A stretch of 64,000 nt of DNA. Source: Oceanobacillus_B kapialis (GTDB lineage Bacteria > Bacillota > Bacilli > Bacillales > Amphibacillaceae). Shown here in pieces: positions 7,414 through 16,108 of the stretch (position 1 is its first letter; every line of letters starts with the position of its first letter). The position numbers and the translations under genes are program-made. Where the stretch lies: the NCBI RefSeq assembly GCF_042685265.1, contig NZ_JBHUMX010000005.1; one strand, written 5' to 3'. A model generated the notes under the pieces. The model saw only the letters and a program-made list of their open reading frames with translations, was not told the DNA's origin and did not search any database.

Positions 7414-8262
7414 ATGAAAAAAATAAAAGCATATGGGAAAAAGTTTATGACCCAGTTCAAAGAGGATAATGTCCCCATACTTGCAGCAGCACAGGCGTAT
7501 TACTACTTCCTGTCCATCTTTCCGTTAATTATCGTTTGTTTTGCTCTAATACCGTATTTTAACATAAATCCTCAGGAAGCTGTGAGCTTTATCGGGAATA
7601 TTCTCCCAAGCGAAATTGCGACTATTTTTAGAGAAAATATCGTAAATCTTGTAAACACACCAAGAGGCGGATTACTAACTGTTGGTATTATCGGTGCACT
7701 ATGGTCCTCCTCAGCTGGTATTAATGCTTTTATCAAATCGACCAATGAAGCATACCATGTAGAAGAAACCCGTAACTTCCTTGTTGTACGGCTTATATCA
7801 CTTGGACTAACATTAGGCATGATTGTAACATTAGTAATTGCTATTCTTGTTCCAGTTTTCGGTGATGTTATTTTAAGCTTTGTTAGTTCGATTGTCGGTT
7901 TTTCAGGCGCAATGGAAATATTACTTCAAGTCCTGCGTTGGGCTGTAAGCTTGTTGGCCTTAACTGGGTTCCTGCTTATTTTGTACAGAGTCGCACCAAA
8001 TAAACGGATTCCTTTTAAATACATCTTTCCTGGCGCACTTACAGCTAGCATTCTATGGTTGCTCATATCGTTAGGATTTTCCTTTTACGTAAGCAACTTT
8101 AGTAACTACTCTGCAACGTATGGGAGTCTTGGTGGTATTATTGTGTTAATGATTTGGTTCTTCCTTACAGGGATTGCCTTAATGATAGGAGCAGTCGTGA
8201 ACGTATTAAATTATCGCGAACAGCAAAAGCCAACTGAGACAAGTCAAGCATCGAATATGTAA
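7414..8262 (+). CDS. YihY/BrkB family inner membrane protein
   Basis: A 282-residue membrane protein with about six hydrophobic segments. Typical family features are the N-terminal DNVPILAAAQAYYYFLSIFPLI, GALWSSSAGINAFIKSTNEAY, and the C-terminal NYSATYGSLGGIIVLMIWFFLTG (each quoted in part). The family was once annotated as ribonuclease BN, wrongly; its function is unsettled, with suggestions of transport. CTGGAGGTAAGC precedes the ATG. It is divergent from the DUF948 operon and possibly co-induced by stress. Confidence 0.85.
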   Translation: MKKIKAYGKKFMTQFKEDNVPILAAAQAYYYFLSIFPLIIVCFALIPYFNINPQEAVSFIGNILPSEIATIFRENIVNLVNTPRGGLLTVGIIGALWSSSAGINAFIKSTNEAYHVEETRNFLVVRLISLGLTLGMIVTLVIAILVPVFGDVILSFVSSIVGFSGAMEILLQVLRWAVSLLALTGFLLILYRVAPNKRIPFKYIFPGALTASILWLLISLGFSFYVSNFSNYSATYGSLGGIIVLMIWFFLTGIALMIGAVVNVLNYREQQKPTETSQASNM

Positions 8263-8282
8263 GTTGGAAAGATTAAAAAGAG

Positions 8283-8500
8283 GGGGCTGAGACACAGCTA
8301 AATTATTAATGCTTAAATACGAGCACCGCTTCGGCAGAACACTCCGCTTTCCACGGGCACGGCCTCGGGCCAACAGGATGTTGGTCACAAAGACGTTACC
8401 ACAGGACGTGGCGACCTTAGTCTTTGTTCCTTTTCCACTGCGGGGTCTTCGGACTCGTGCTGTTCCCGTTGGAGTCTCCATGTTCTACCTACGCTAAAAT
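8283..8500. repeat. Intergenic palindromic element, probable dispersed repeat
   Basis: A GC-rich 200-bp block in AT-rich surroundings. It holds ACAAAGAC pairing with GTCTTTGT (about 8388 and 8421), GGGCACG near 8358 pairing with CGTGCTGTTCCC near 8456, and related nested inversions, so most of it can fold into one long imperfect hairpin. Short frames inside lack start signals. Phrases such as GGGGTCTTCGGACTCGTGCTG recall intergenic elements of marine Bacillaceae from memory, but there is only one copy in this window. Confidence 0.45.
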
Positions 8501-8507
8501 AAAACAA

Positions 8508-8560
8508 CCCCGAACTAGGCAACCTTTATTCAAGGATTGACAGGGTAGTTCGGGGGTTTC
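8508..8560. terminator. Long-arm terminator between yihY-like and HlyD-like genes
   Basis: CCCCGAACTA (8508-8517) and TAGTTCGGGG (8546-8555) form a 10-bp stem closing a loop of about 28 nt. T-rich tracts follow on both strands, so it can end both converging units. Confidence 0.65.
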
Positions 8561-8619
8561 ATATGTTTAAAGTACTTTTGCACCATTCTATCTTTAGTTC
8601 AATATAATCCTGTTATCCT

Positions 8620-9927
8620 TTAACGAGAAAGAATTCCTGCGGCAACATGATCCCACCAGTTAGTTGTCTTCGGATTCATGAGTTGCTTCCAAGGCTGTTG
8701 CCATGCCTTTAGAGGAGTTATAAACGTAGCTCCCTCACGTAACTGTCCCTTTGGACTATCTGCTACCCATTCTCCTACCGCTGCGCCTTCTGTGATTTCC
8801 CGCATCTCATTCATTTTGATTCCCGTTTTTATTGTCTGCTCTTGTAACGTCCCTTCAACGGTCATTTTCCATATTTTGTTCTGATGCATATTCTTTTCAA
8901 ATAATGTAGCCGCTCCTTCTGCGGAATCGGTGGTAATAATTAGATTTGCATGATAGCCTGGAAGTAAATCGAGGATCTCCTCCCCAGCGTTCTCCTCTTC
9001 TGCTGTTTCTTCCCCTTCCACAGCATCCTCCCCTTCATCTGGAGGTGCCTCCAACGTCACCTGAAATGGGTACACACTTTCTCCTTTAACAGATACCTCT
9101 CCTTTTGGTGCATCACTAACACCTGCTACAGCTCCTTCGAGTAAAGCGGCTGTTTCCGATACTTCTATTCTTACTGGAAATCCTTCTTCAATCCTTGGCC
9201 TCATGGATTCTGATAGTTCACCTTCTGCATGTAAGACAGTGCTTTCCACTGTAATAAGCGGATCTTGTAAGGAATCCGACAGCTCTTTCACCCTTCCTTC
9301 AAACGGGCTTTCTACTGTAATCGTGTCTCCCGTTTGCTGAAGCTCCGTAAGTTGTCCTTCGATTAAGGCAAGTTCTGCCGTTTTTTGGGTCAACTCATTT
9401 TGCTTCTCAGCAAGGTATTGCTCCTTCATTAAATTCGCTTCAATGGGGTCCTGCGGGAATTCCACAAGAATTTCATCCTGATTTACTTCAAAGGAAGGAG
9501 CGGATTCTGTATCGGCTTCCGGTATTTGATAAGCACTAATTGTAGCAATCGCTGTCTCAATTGCTGTAAGCTGACCTTCTAGCTTTGCTGCTTCTTCTAG
9601 CAAATTAGCTTCTGTTTCATAGTAATTATGTACACGGTAGGAAAACAAAGGATCCCCAGCGTTTACTTGAGCTCCTTCTTCTACCAAGAATTCATTAAAG
9701 GTACCAGCTTCCTTATCGAAATAAACAGGCTTTTCCTCCGTTGCAGCTAATACACCTGGCGTACTAACGGTTTCCTCTAAATTTGCTTGGAAAATGTCAT
9801 ACCAATCATGCACATAGGCAATCCGGTCCACCTTATTCTCTTTATCTAAGAACACAAGCAAATAATTGGTGGCAATAAAAAGCAGAACAATAAGCTGTAT
9901 AAGGCGTTTTTTTCTTTTTTTCATCAT
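8620..9927 (-). CDS. HlyD-family membrane fusion (efflux adaptor) protein
   Basis: About 435 residues: basic N-terminus, one membrane helix (about 10-28), a lipoyl-like half (PGVLAATEEKPVYFDKEAG), a coiled-coil hairpin (about 95-205, rich in EAAKLEGQLTAIET and QKTAELALIEGQL), and a beta-barrel half with an acidic insertion (EDAVEGEETAEEENAGEE). Such adaptors connect an inner-membrane transporter to the outside; in Gram-positives they often pair with ABC transporters. The start chosen is the ATG overlapping the upstream stop (TGATG). No ABC or other pump gene is adjacent; the only partner is the Yip1-like gene, as in B. subtilis yknW-yknX. Confidence 0.75.
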   Translation of the reverse strand: MMKKRKKRLIQLIVLLFIATNYLLVFLDKENKVDRIAYVHDWYDIFQANLEETVSTPGVLAATEEKPVYFDKEAGTFNEFLVEEGAQVNAGDPLFSYRVHNYYETEANLLEEAAKLEGQLTAIETAIATISAYQIPEADTESAPSFEVNQDEILVEFPQDPIEANLMKEQYLAEKQNELTQKTAELALIEGQLTELQQTGDTITVESPFEGRVKELSDSLQDPLITVESTVLHAEGELSESMRPRIEEGFPVRIEVSETAALLEGAVAGVSDAPKGEVSVKGESVYPFQVTLEAPPDEGEDAVEGEETAEEENAGEEILDLLPGYHANLIITTDSAEGAATLFEKNMHQNKIWKMTVEGTLQEQTIKTGIKMNEMREITEGAAVGEWVADSPKGQLREGATFITPLKAWQQPWKQLMNPKTTNWWDHVAAGILSR

Positions 9928-10598
9928 CAAAACCACCTGTTAAGAATGTATTGATCCATGAAAGCAAGTAAGGCTGTTAATGCCCACATGAAGAAATGAA
10001 ACAGGATTACATAAACCCGAACCCATTGTTTCTTCATTTCTGTAAGGTTGCGTATGTACCGTACTTGGAACCAAATAACCCAAATTTGAAAAAGCGAAAT
10101 GGCTCCGAAAAAATAAATAAGCCACGGAATATCTGTTAAATAAGAAGCAATAATCCCAAACGATACTGGTGAAACATACCAGTCTAATCCATTAAACACA
10201 GCTAACGGAATCCAGATGGCCCGCTCTATCAATAGCACGAATAGCACGACCTGTTGCATAATGACCATTTTTCTGTACGGAATATCCACCAATAAAGAAA
10301 AATAGACGGAGGGAATGAACAATATAAAGAGCGCGAATAGTAACCCAACTGTCCCTCTACCGACAAGAAACCAAAACTTTTGCTGTTCATATGCTAACGG
10401 TTCTAGCGTCTGGGCCTCTGGGGAAAGGATGTTAGTCCCCATTCCTAAATAAGCCATGTAACCATACAGGATAAGGCTGATCAGAACTAGCAAAACATTA
10501 ACCTTCCAAACACGTTTTATACTTTCTGCTTCTTTTATTCTTACAAGGTGATCATCCATGGAAAATAAAAATCGAAAAAGATTATTATGATAGGTCAT
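9927..10598 (-). CDS. Polytopic membrane protein, Yip1-like
   Basis: A 223-residue protein with a cytoplasmic N-terminus (about 30 residues) and five or six transmembrane segments. It is coupled to the HlyD-like gene through an ATGA-type overlap, so the two probably work together. B. subtilis YknW, a Yip1-domain protein, precedes the membrane fusion protein YknX, and size and topology here are similar. I could not find a diagnostic motif, so family placement is tentative. No transporter ATPase follows. Confidence 0.5.
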   Translation of the reverse strand: MTYHNNLFRFLFSMDDHLVRIKEAESIKRVWKVNVLLVLISLILYGYMAYLGMGTNILSPEAQTLEPLAYEQQKFWFLVGRGTVGLLFALFILFIPSVYFSLLVDIPYRKMVIMQQVVLFVLLIERAIWIPLAVFNGLDWYVSPVSFGIIASYLTDIPWLIYFFGAISLFQIWVIWFQVRYIRNLTEMKKQWVRVYVILFHFFMWALTALLAFMDQYILNRWF

Positions 10599-10814
10599 CC
10601 GCTACATTCCTTTTCTATGTATGTTCCAAGTAAATTTAAAATATTTACTCAATTTTATCGTAGAACAGCATAAAAATCTATTGTTTTTGTAAATTATTGT
10701 TAGATTTAATCGACCTTGCATTCAATTCCCGACATTAGTCCTAGTTTATTTACAGGTTGTTTCCAGGGGTTGGGGGTGCGTCTCTCTTGGGGTGGTGCTC
10801 GACTTTAAAAACAG

Positions 10815-10862
10815 AAAAAGCCGAGCAAAATCGATCACAATATGTCGATTAACCGCTCGGCC
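10815..10862 (-). terminator. Terminator of the yojN-yojO unit
   Basis: On the minus strand GCCGAGC pairs with GCTCGGC, extended by inner pairing (TTAATCGA with TCGATTTT), followed by TTTTTCTG. It lies 13 bp after the VWA gene. Confidence 0.85.
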
Positions 10863-10874
10863 CTTTATGCCTTT

Positions 10875-12785
10875 TTATATACTTTTCAACAGTAATTTTT
10901 TCAACAATGGTGCGAAGTGATCTGGCAGTTCGGAAATATCGGGTACGATAATTTTTTCACGGCCATAAATGTTTTTCATCAGGACTTCATGTCGCTCTTC
11001 TACCTCTCCATCCGCTAAAAACATGCCAAGAACTTCTATCCCTTTTTTTCGTGCTTCCGTTACAGCGAGGTTTGTGTCGACGATGCCATTTTGGTTATAG
11101 TTGGCTGCTGCAGGTTCACCGTCTGAGAAGACGAGTAAAAATCTGTTCTTCTCTCGGCGCTTTTCCAGCTCCCTAGCGGCAACCCGGATGCTAAATCCGT
11201 CACGGTTGTCCTCTCTTGCTTCGAGCTGCATAATCTTGGCGCCATTATCTTTGTACAACGAATCCTGGAAAGAATGGATGACATGGAAGTAGTTCGGCTG
11301 GTAATGCTCACGCACATCCATAGCATCCTCCCAAAACCCTACAATCGAATGCGGGATTTGGAATGTCTTCAGTACTTCATGGAAAAGGGCAATCCCATGC
11401 CTTGTCTCTTCCATCTTGCCCTGCATGGAAGCAGAGCAGTCGACAAGCAACGTAAAGGCAGCATCAAACTCTTTGGACTCCTCATTTTTTTTATAAAAAA
11501 CACGCGGTCTCTCATCTAGTACAAGGGGCAATAGCTTTTTGGAAAGGCGTCCTGCCATAAGGTCTTTTCTCGGTGCAGTCTTCTTATGCTCGATTGTCTT
11601 TTTAATAATGGTGGCAAGCTTCCGCTTATATGGCTCAATCGCATGAAGGATCTCTTGATAGTCTTCTCGATCAGCAGCTGTTGGGTTTTCTGCCTCCTCA
11701 ATCAATTTCACGGCATCTTTGTTTTCTTCACCAAATTGATTCTCAGCAGATGCCCCCTTATTCACCTCCTGCTTATCAAGCGCATCAAGCTCGGAATAAT
11801 CCTTGTTCCGGGTTTGCTGAGAGGAGCCTTGGATCGATCCCATTGCCTGGTCAGCATCCTCTGTTTCTCTAGCTCCTCCACCTTTAATATTCGTTTTTGT
11901 CCCTACTTCTAATTCAAATTGCAGGAACGTCTGCTTTCTGTCACTGTTTTCATTCTCCCTGTGCCACGTGGAAAATTCCTCATCAATATATTCGTTATTC
12001 TCTTCATCAACTTCCTCGCTGTCATCATTGGCGAGTTCATCCGTCCGTGTTAATTCATCGAATAACGTATTTTTCGTATAGCTTTCCAAATGTCCAACAG
12101 GAAACACAAAGTATTCATCCACCATATCGCGATAACCCTCATGCACACGATAAACAACTTGCTCAGCAATACGAGCAATCGCTCTTGTGTCCCTTGCTTC
12201 AAATACCTCGTATAGAAGTGGCTGAATCGTCGCAAGCTGTTCTAGCTGCGGGCCCGTTGCTCTCGGAAAAGTCGGGTCAGGGCTATCGGACTGCAAGGTC
12301 AAATAAATCAGACAAAACAGCTCATCAAGAGCAAACCCCCTCGTCACGTGTGCTGCAAGATCTGTGGTAAATTTATGACGGTAATACTGTGTTCTCTTAT
12401 CAAAGACGCGTTTCGTACCAGGGCGCTCTTTGCGGATTTTTTCCTCAAGCCGTAAATCTTCAAACAGGGTGACGAGCTGTGAAGCAAACTTCGGTAATCC
12501 CGCTTCTTCTACCCCTTCCAAATATGCTTTTAATTCTGGAAGCTCGGAAAAATGCATCGTCCCAATCGTTCGGAGGTAGATATCTGATTTCAACCCACCG
12601 AGTTGGAGAGAAGCTGGAGCCGTGTCCCACGTTCTGCTTGCTGTCACTTTGTTGTCCACCATATCGATGTAAGCACCATAGCTATATTCGAAAGTAAGAT
12701 CCTCTCTCCTTGCTAATACGGTAGCGAGATCCTGTAGCTGACGGAAAAGGAATGTATCTACTTTTGCATCATAAAAACGATACAT
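10875..12785 (-). CDS. yojO: VWA-domain protein, NorD/YojO-like
   Basis: A 636-residue cytoplasmic protein. The C-terminal third is a von Willebrand A domain with an intact MIDAS motif (LLVDCSASMQGK, DxSxS) and the later FSDGEP. The N-terminal part is helical, and the middle is highly acidic (DDSEEVDEENNEYIDEE). It pairs with the MoxR-type ATPase encoded just upstream (15 bp apart), the usual NorQ/NorD or CbbQ/CbbO arrangement in which the ATPase and VWA protein act as a metal- or cofactor-inserting chaperone. No nitric oxide reductase or RuBisCO gene is nearby, so the client is unknown. Matches the B. subtilis yojN-yojO pair in content. Confidence 0.8.
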   Translation of the reverse strand: MYRFYDAKVDTFLFRQLQDLATVLARREDLTFEYSYGAYIDMVDNKVTASRTWDTAPASLQLGGLKSDIYLRTIGTMHFSELPELKAYLEGVEEAGLPKFASQLVTLFEDLRLEEKIRKERPGTKRVFDKRTQYYRHKFTTDLAAHVTRGFALDELFCLIYLTLQSDSPDPTFPRATGPQLEQLATIQPLLYEVFEARDTRAIARIAEQVVYRVHEGYRDMVDEYFVFPVGHLESYTKNTLFDELTRTDELANDDSEEVDEENNEYIDEEFSTWHRENENSDRKQTFLQFELEVGTKTNIKGGGARETEDADQAMGSIQGSSQQTRNKDYSELDALDKQEVNKGASAENQFGEENKDAVKLIEEAENPTAADREDYQEILHAIEPYKRKLATIIKKTIEHKKTAPRKDLMAGRLSKKLLPLVLDERPRVFYKKNEESKEFDAAFTLLVDCSASMQGKMEETRHGIALFHEVLKTFQIPHSIVGFWEDAMDVREHYQPNYFHVIHSFQDSLYKDNGAKIMQLEAREDNRDGFSIRVAARELEKRREKNRFLLVFSDGEPAAANYNQNGIVDTNLAVTEARKKGIEVLGMFLADGEVEERHEVLMKNIYGREKIIVPDISELPDHFAPLLKKLLLKSI

Positions 12786-12800
12786 GGTTCATGCTCCTAA

Positions 12801-13673
12801 CTAGAATAAGGTTTCTGCCAAACTCATAATAAATTCTTGTTCTCTTTCCTCATCAAGCTTAGCGGCAATCGCACGCTGAACAGCTCGCTCTGGTGGGATA
12901 ACCGAGCTCAAGTCACAAGCATCGAGAATAGCGCGAATGGATGCAGCGTCCTCGGAAATCTTCCCTTGAAAAGCAGCCTGCACAAGGTCAGCTGACAAGG
13001 AAACAAACAGATCGACCATGCGTTCATCCTCTAAACGCGTATTGTTTTTAATCAGATTCTTCAATTGCTCCCCTTCAATATAAGGAACATCAATGACAAC
13101 AAAGCGGTTTTTCAATGCCTCGTTCAAAGGCACTGTGCCGACATACCCTTCATTGATTGCGGCAATTACCCCAAAGCTATTTTGCGCAGTAACCATTTCG
13201 TTGGTAAACGGATTGGTAATCGTCCGGCGGTAGTCAAGCACTCCATTGATTAATGGCAGTGTCTCCGGTTTCGCCATATTAATTTCGTCAATGTAAAGGA
13301 AGGTGCCATTCGTCATCGCATTCATCACAGGGCCCGGAACAAAATCAATGACCTGCTTCTCCCCTTCATAGGCCAATGTCTTAAAACCAATCAAACTCTC
13401 CGCATCCAAATCAACTGAGCAGTTTACACTGTACATTGGCTGGTGAAACAAACTTGAAAGCGTCTCAGCAAATTTCGTTTTACCCGCTCCAGTTGGCCCT
13501 TTTAGCAGAATGTTTTTTCCCATACTAAGTGCCGAAATCGCATCTATTAGCAAATCTTCATTTGGTGGCATATACCCACCTTGGCGAATTAAATCACTCA
13601 AATCATCCGTCTTTCTTTTGTTTTCATTTAATAACTCACTTATTGTTTGTGGTAATTCATACTGTACTTTCAT
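12801..13673 (-). CDS. yojN: MoxR/NorQ-type AAA ATPase, YojN-like
   Basis: A 290-residue AAA+ protein with Walker A GPTGAGKTKFAET (about residues 59-71), Walker B FLYIDEINMAKP (about 128-139) and sensor/arginine-finger region GTVPLNEALKNRF. The C-terminal lid has ISEDAASIRAI. It belongs to the MoxR branch that remodels protein complexes together with VWA partners. The ATG is preceded by AAAGGAGTTACCG. It is the first gene of a two-gene operon with the VWA gene at 10875. Confidence 0.82.
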   Translation of the reverse strand: MKVQYELPQTISELLNENKRKTDDLSDLIRQGGYMPPNEDLLIDAISALSMGKNILLKGPTGAGKTKFAETLSSLFHQPMYSVNCSVDLDAESLIGFKTLAYEGEKQVIDFVPGPVMNAMTNGTFLYIDEINMAKPETLPLINGVLDYRRTITNPFTNEMVTAQNSFGVIAAINEGYVGTVPLNEALKNRFVVIDVPYIEGEQLKNLIKNNTRLEDERMVDLFVSLSADLVQAAFQGKISEDAASIRAILDACDLSSVIPPERAVQRAIAAKLDEEREQEFIMSLAETLF

Positions 13674-13759
13674 AATATCGGTAACTCCTTTCCCTGTTAT
13701 TGTACCTTTTTTAGCAGAAATTAGAAAAGAAAGGCGCTTTTTTTCGAACTAAATCGGAA

Positions 13760-14012
13760 GCGGCCGTTTAGAAACGTAGCGAGTGGAACGAATCAATTGA
13801 GATAAAGGAATCACGGTGAGGTTACGAACCGATGATGACTTTCACCGCGAGGGTATAAGTGCGACTAAGCCTCTGGTTTACACCAATCGGCAAGTCTTCT
13901 TTATCGTAAGACGATACGTGAAGCCGCCTAGTCTCTGGGCGCTGGAGCTAGACGTGGCTAATTCAGTTGTTTCTTTATCCACAGCACTAGAATTTTATAC
14001 TTTCCTGCTATG
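13760..14012. repeat. Dispersed structured repeat, copy 1
   Basis: About 250 bp that align over most of their length with 22808-23108. Conserved blocks are GCGGCCGTTTAGAAACGTA, GACTTTCACCGCGAGGGTAT, AAGTGCGACTAAGCCTCTGG, CGGCAAGTCTTCTTTATCGT and CAGCACTAGAATTTTATACT. A nested hairpin is possible: GACTAAGCC pairs with GGCAAGTC around an inner stem (CTGGTTT...ACCAAT). No coding capacity. It fills the gap between yojN and the sulfur operon. Confidence 0.7.
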
Positions 14013-14017
14013 CAACA

Positions 14018-14052
14018 AAATAGGAGCTGCCACATTGACAGCTCCTGGTTCA
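14018..14052 (-). terminator. Probable terminator of the sulfur/rhodanese operon
   Basis: GGAGCTG (14023-14029) and CAGCTCC (14039-14045) form a 7-bp stem. On the minus strand it is followed by TATTTTGTTG, and it lies about 115 bp beyond the last rhodanese gene. Confidence 0.55.
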
Positions 14053-14160
14053 ATTAGTTCCCTAATTAACGGGCGATTAAATAAATTACAATTCTAATAG
14101 TTCTACTTAGCGTATTTCCTGTTAAATCTGTAATGAAAGGAAGATAGAATCTATGTTTGC

Positions 14161-14520
14161 TTACATCCAAGCATTCATGCCGCCTTTCACATTGTATATC
14201 TTTTGAAATCCTTGTTTTTTAAGCATTTTAGCGGCTTTTGCACTTCTCATACCACTTTGGCAAATAACAACAATTTCTTTTTCCTTATCTAGTTTATCTA
14301 CCTTAGCGGGCAAATTAGATAGTGGTATATTTTTGAAAGGTGTGCGATGATTCGACTTATATTCCACAGGTGTTCGGACATCAATGAATTGTACACGGTT
14401 ATCTTTAAATTTATCTTTTGCCTCGCGGACACTTATATTTGCTATCCCTTTAACTGGCACCAATCGATTAACAAAAAACATAATAATAATTATTATTAAT
14501 ATCCATTCCATGATCCCCAT
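14161..14520 (-). CDS. Membrane-anchored single-domain rhodanese (YqhL-like)
   Basis: About 119 residues from the ATG at 14520, chosen because AGGAGGTATTAAA lies directly before it. It has one N-terminal transmembrane helix (MEWILIIIIIMFFVNRLV) and a rhodanese domain with DVRTPVEY and the active-site loop CQSGMRSA carrying the persulfide-forming Cys. It would face the cytoplasm and transfer sulfane sulfur. It is the last gene of a run of six sulfur-handling genes on the same strand, so it likely takes part in persulfide handling. The domain layout is like B. subtilis YqhL. Confidence 0.8.
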   Translation of the reverse strand: MGIMEWILIIIIIMFFVNRLVPVKGIANISVREAKDKFKDNRVQFIDVRTPVEYKSNHRTPFKNIPLSNLPAKVDKLDKEKEIVVICQSGMRSAKAAKMLKKQGFQKIYNVKGGMNAWM

Positions 14521-14566
14521 TTTAATACCTCCTATTCCGTTTAAATTTTTCATAGACCGGGTGAAA

Positions 14567-14863
14567 TTATTCTGTTTTTCCTTCCCAATCAAGCATACCA
14601 CCAGCCATGTTTGTTACCTTGTAGCCATTTTGGGTTAGGAATTGACATGCGTTACCGCTTCTGCCACCTGAACGACAAACCATATAATAGTGTACATTTT
14701 CATCTAGTTCTGCTAGACGTTCAGGAATTTGACCTAGTGGAATATGTTTTGCTTCTGGAATTTTTCCCTTCGCTACTTCTTCATCTTCTCTAACATCAAC
14801 GATATTCAGTTTTTCTCCTGCTAGTAGTTTATGTTCTAATTCTTTTGCTGTAATTTCTTTCAT
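14567..14863 (-). CDS. Cytoplasmic rhodanese-like sulfurtransferase
   Basis: About 98 residues beginning at KEITAKELEHKL; the ATG at 14863 is preceded by TTGGAGGTTTTG. It has the rhodanese landmarks DVREDEEVAKG and active-site loop CRSGGRSG with the catalytic Cys, then a closing GGMLDWEG. Single-domain rhodaneses carry sulfane sulfur as a cysteine persulfide and pass it on. It is located 45 bp upstream of the anchored rhodanese and directly downstream of the CstR-like pseudogene, in the sulfur operon. Confidence 0.85.
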   Translation of the reverse strand: MKEITAKELEHKLLAGEKLNIVDVREDEEVAKGKIPEAKHIPLGQIPERLAELDENVHYYMVCRSGGRSGNACQFLTQNGYKVTNMAGGMLDWEGKTE

Positions 14864-14892
14864 TACCAAAACCTCCAAGCACCTTTGTATAT

Positions 14893-15165
14893 TTATCTAC
14901 TTTTCACTAACAAATTTACTGCCTCTTTAACTACAATCTCCTTGTTTTGCCAACTTTCTATATTTTACCGGACACACTGTTCTAAGTTTTACTTACAAAC
15001 AAACTAATAGTATGGTCCATAGCACTTCGAGAGGCAGATAATTGAGTAATAGCATCCTTACAATCCTGGTGTTTCTCCATCGTCCTTAGGAAACCTTTAA
15101 TCTGCCCTTCCATTCGCTTTAATCTATTAGATACTGTTTTAACTTATTCTACTTAATACCAATCC
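14893..15165 (-). pseudogene. Degenerate CsoR/CstR-family repressor gene
   Basis: Translation of the minus strand gives VSNRLKRMEGQIKGFLRTME then KHQDCKDAITQLSASRSAMD and HTISLFVSK in one frame. After a frameshift it continues NLEQCVR, a stop, then NIES...KEIVVKEAVNLLVKSR and a stop. This is the CsoR/CstR fold in order, with both conserved Cys positions (DCKD, QCVR). The reading frame is broken by an in-frame stop near 15145 before the core, a frameshift near 14985, and a nonsense codon in the C-terminal part; no start codon fits. It sits inside the operon whose promoter carries CstR-type operators. Not functional as read, unless the sequence has errors. Confidence 0.8.
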
Positions 15166-15264
15166 TTCTTCCTTCACGGACAATAATTAACTAAAATAAC
15201 TTCTATGAAGTTTCATTTAGGTAGATTTATTCTGTGACGAGATTTAACGTATAGTTAAGGTCTT

Positions 15265-16044
15265 CTATATTAATATATCAAACCAGACTTTTACTGCTGT
15301 ACCTGCTATCAAAAGAGCTAAGAAAATCTGTAAAACACTTGTATTCATTTTCTTCCCAGCTTTCGCGCCAAGTGGAGCTGCTAGTATGCTCGCTATAATC
15401 ATAATAAGTGCTGGAAGGTAATCTACCTGACCTGTAACAAGCTTGCCAACACTCCCTCCGATAGAAGAAATAAAGGTTACAGCTAAACTCGTTGCTATGG
15501 TAATTCGTGTCGGTATGTGTAGAACGGTTAACATAATAGGTACGAGTAAGAATCCTCCTGCGGCACCAACAATTCCTGAACCAATTCCAACAATGAAAGC
15601 TAAAATTGCGGCTAGTGGCTTATGAAAAGTCACCTCATTAAGTGACCTTTCATCTACTTGCTTTTTCGGTACAAACATCATAACAGCAGCGATCATAGCC
15701 AAAATACCATATGCAACATTTACTGCTTGTTCCGATAAAAAGCTAGACCCATAACTACCGATTAAACTACCAATTAGAATAGCTCCGCCCATATAGATGA
15801 TGAGTTTTTTGTTTAAATACCCACCTTTACGGTATGCCCATATCCCAGCAATCGAAGCAAAAAGTACTTGTACCGCACTGATACCCGAAACCTCATGAGC
15901 TGTAAAAGCGGCTAAACCAAATAATGGGGGTATATATAGTAGCATCGGATATTTAATGATGGAACCGCCAACGCCTAACATTCCAGATAAAAATGATCCG
16001 ATAAATCCTACTAAAAATAGGACTATAATAAATGTTAAATCCAT
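15265..16044 (-). CDS. yrkJ: TauE/SafE-family sulfite/sulfur-compound permease, YrkJ-like
   Basis: A 259-residue membrane protein with about eight hydrophobic segments and two internally similar halves: GFIGSFLSGMLGVGGSIIKYP near the N-terminus and GIGSGIVGAAGGFLLVPIM in the second half, the typical Gly-rich repeats of the TauE/SafE family. Members export or import sulfite, thiosulfate or organic sulfur anions. It follows the TusA-like gene as in B. subtilis yrkI-yrkJ and the CstR-controlled clusters of staphylococci, which suggests export of sulfite or thiosulfate formed by the dioxygenase. Direction and substrate are inference. Confidence 0.82.
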   Translation of the reverse strand: MDLTFIIVLFLVGFIGSFLSGMLGVGGSIIKYPMLLYIPPLFGLAAFTAHEVSGISAVQVLFASIAGIWAYRKGGYLNKKLIIYMGGAILIGSLIGSYGSSFLSEQAVNVAYGILAMIAAVMMFVPKKQVDERSLNEVTFHKPLAAILAFIVGIGSGIVGAAGGFLLVPIMLTVLHIPTRITIATSLAVTFISSIGGSVGKLVTGQVDYLPALIMIIASILAAPLGAKAGKKMNTSVLQIFLALLIAGTAVKVWFDILI

Positions 16045-16108
16045 TGATAAACCCTCTTTCTATGCTCAGAAATGCGAGTAGTTTTCGCTACTCGCCATGT
16101 GGCTTCCT

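Noticed and set aside
8206..8497. Short frames on both strands across 8206-8497
   Set aside because: They lie in a foldback element, have no ribosome-binding site, and one overlaps the yihY-like gene.
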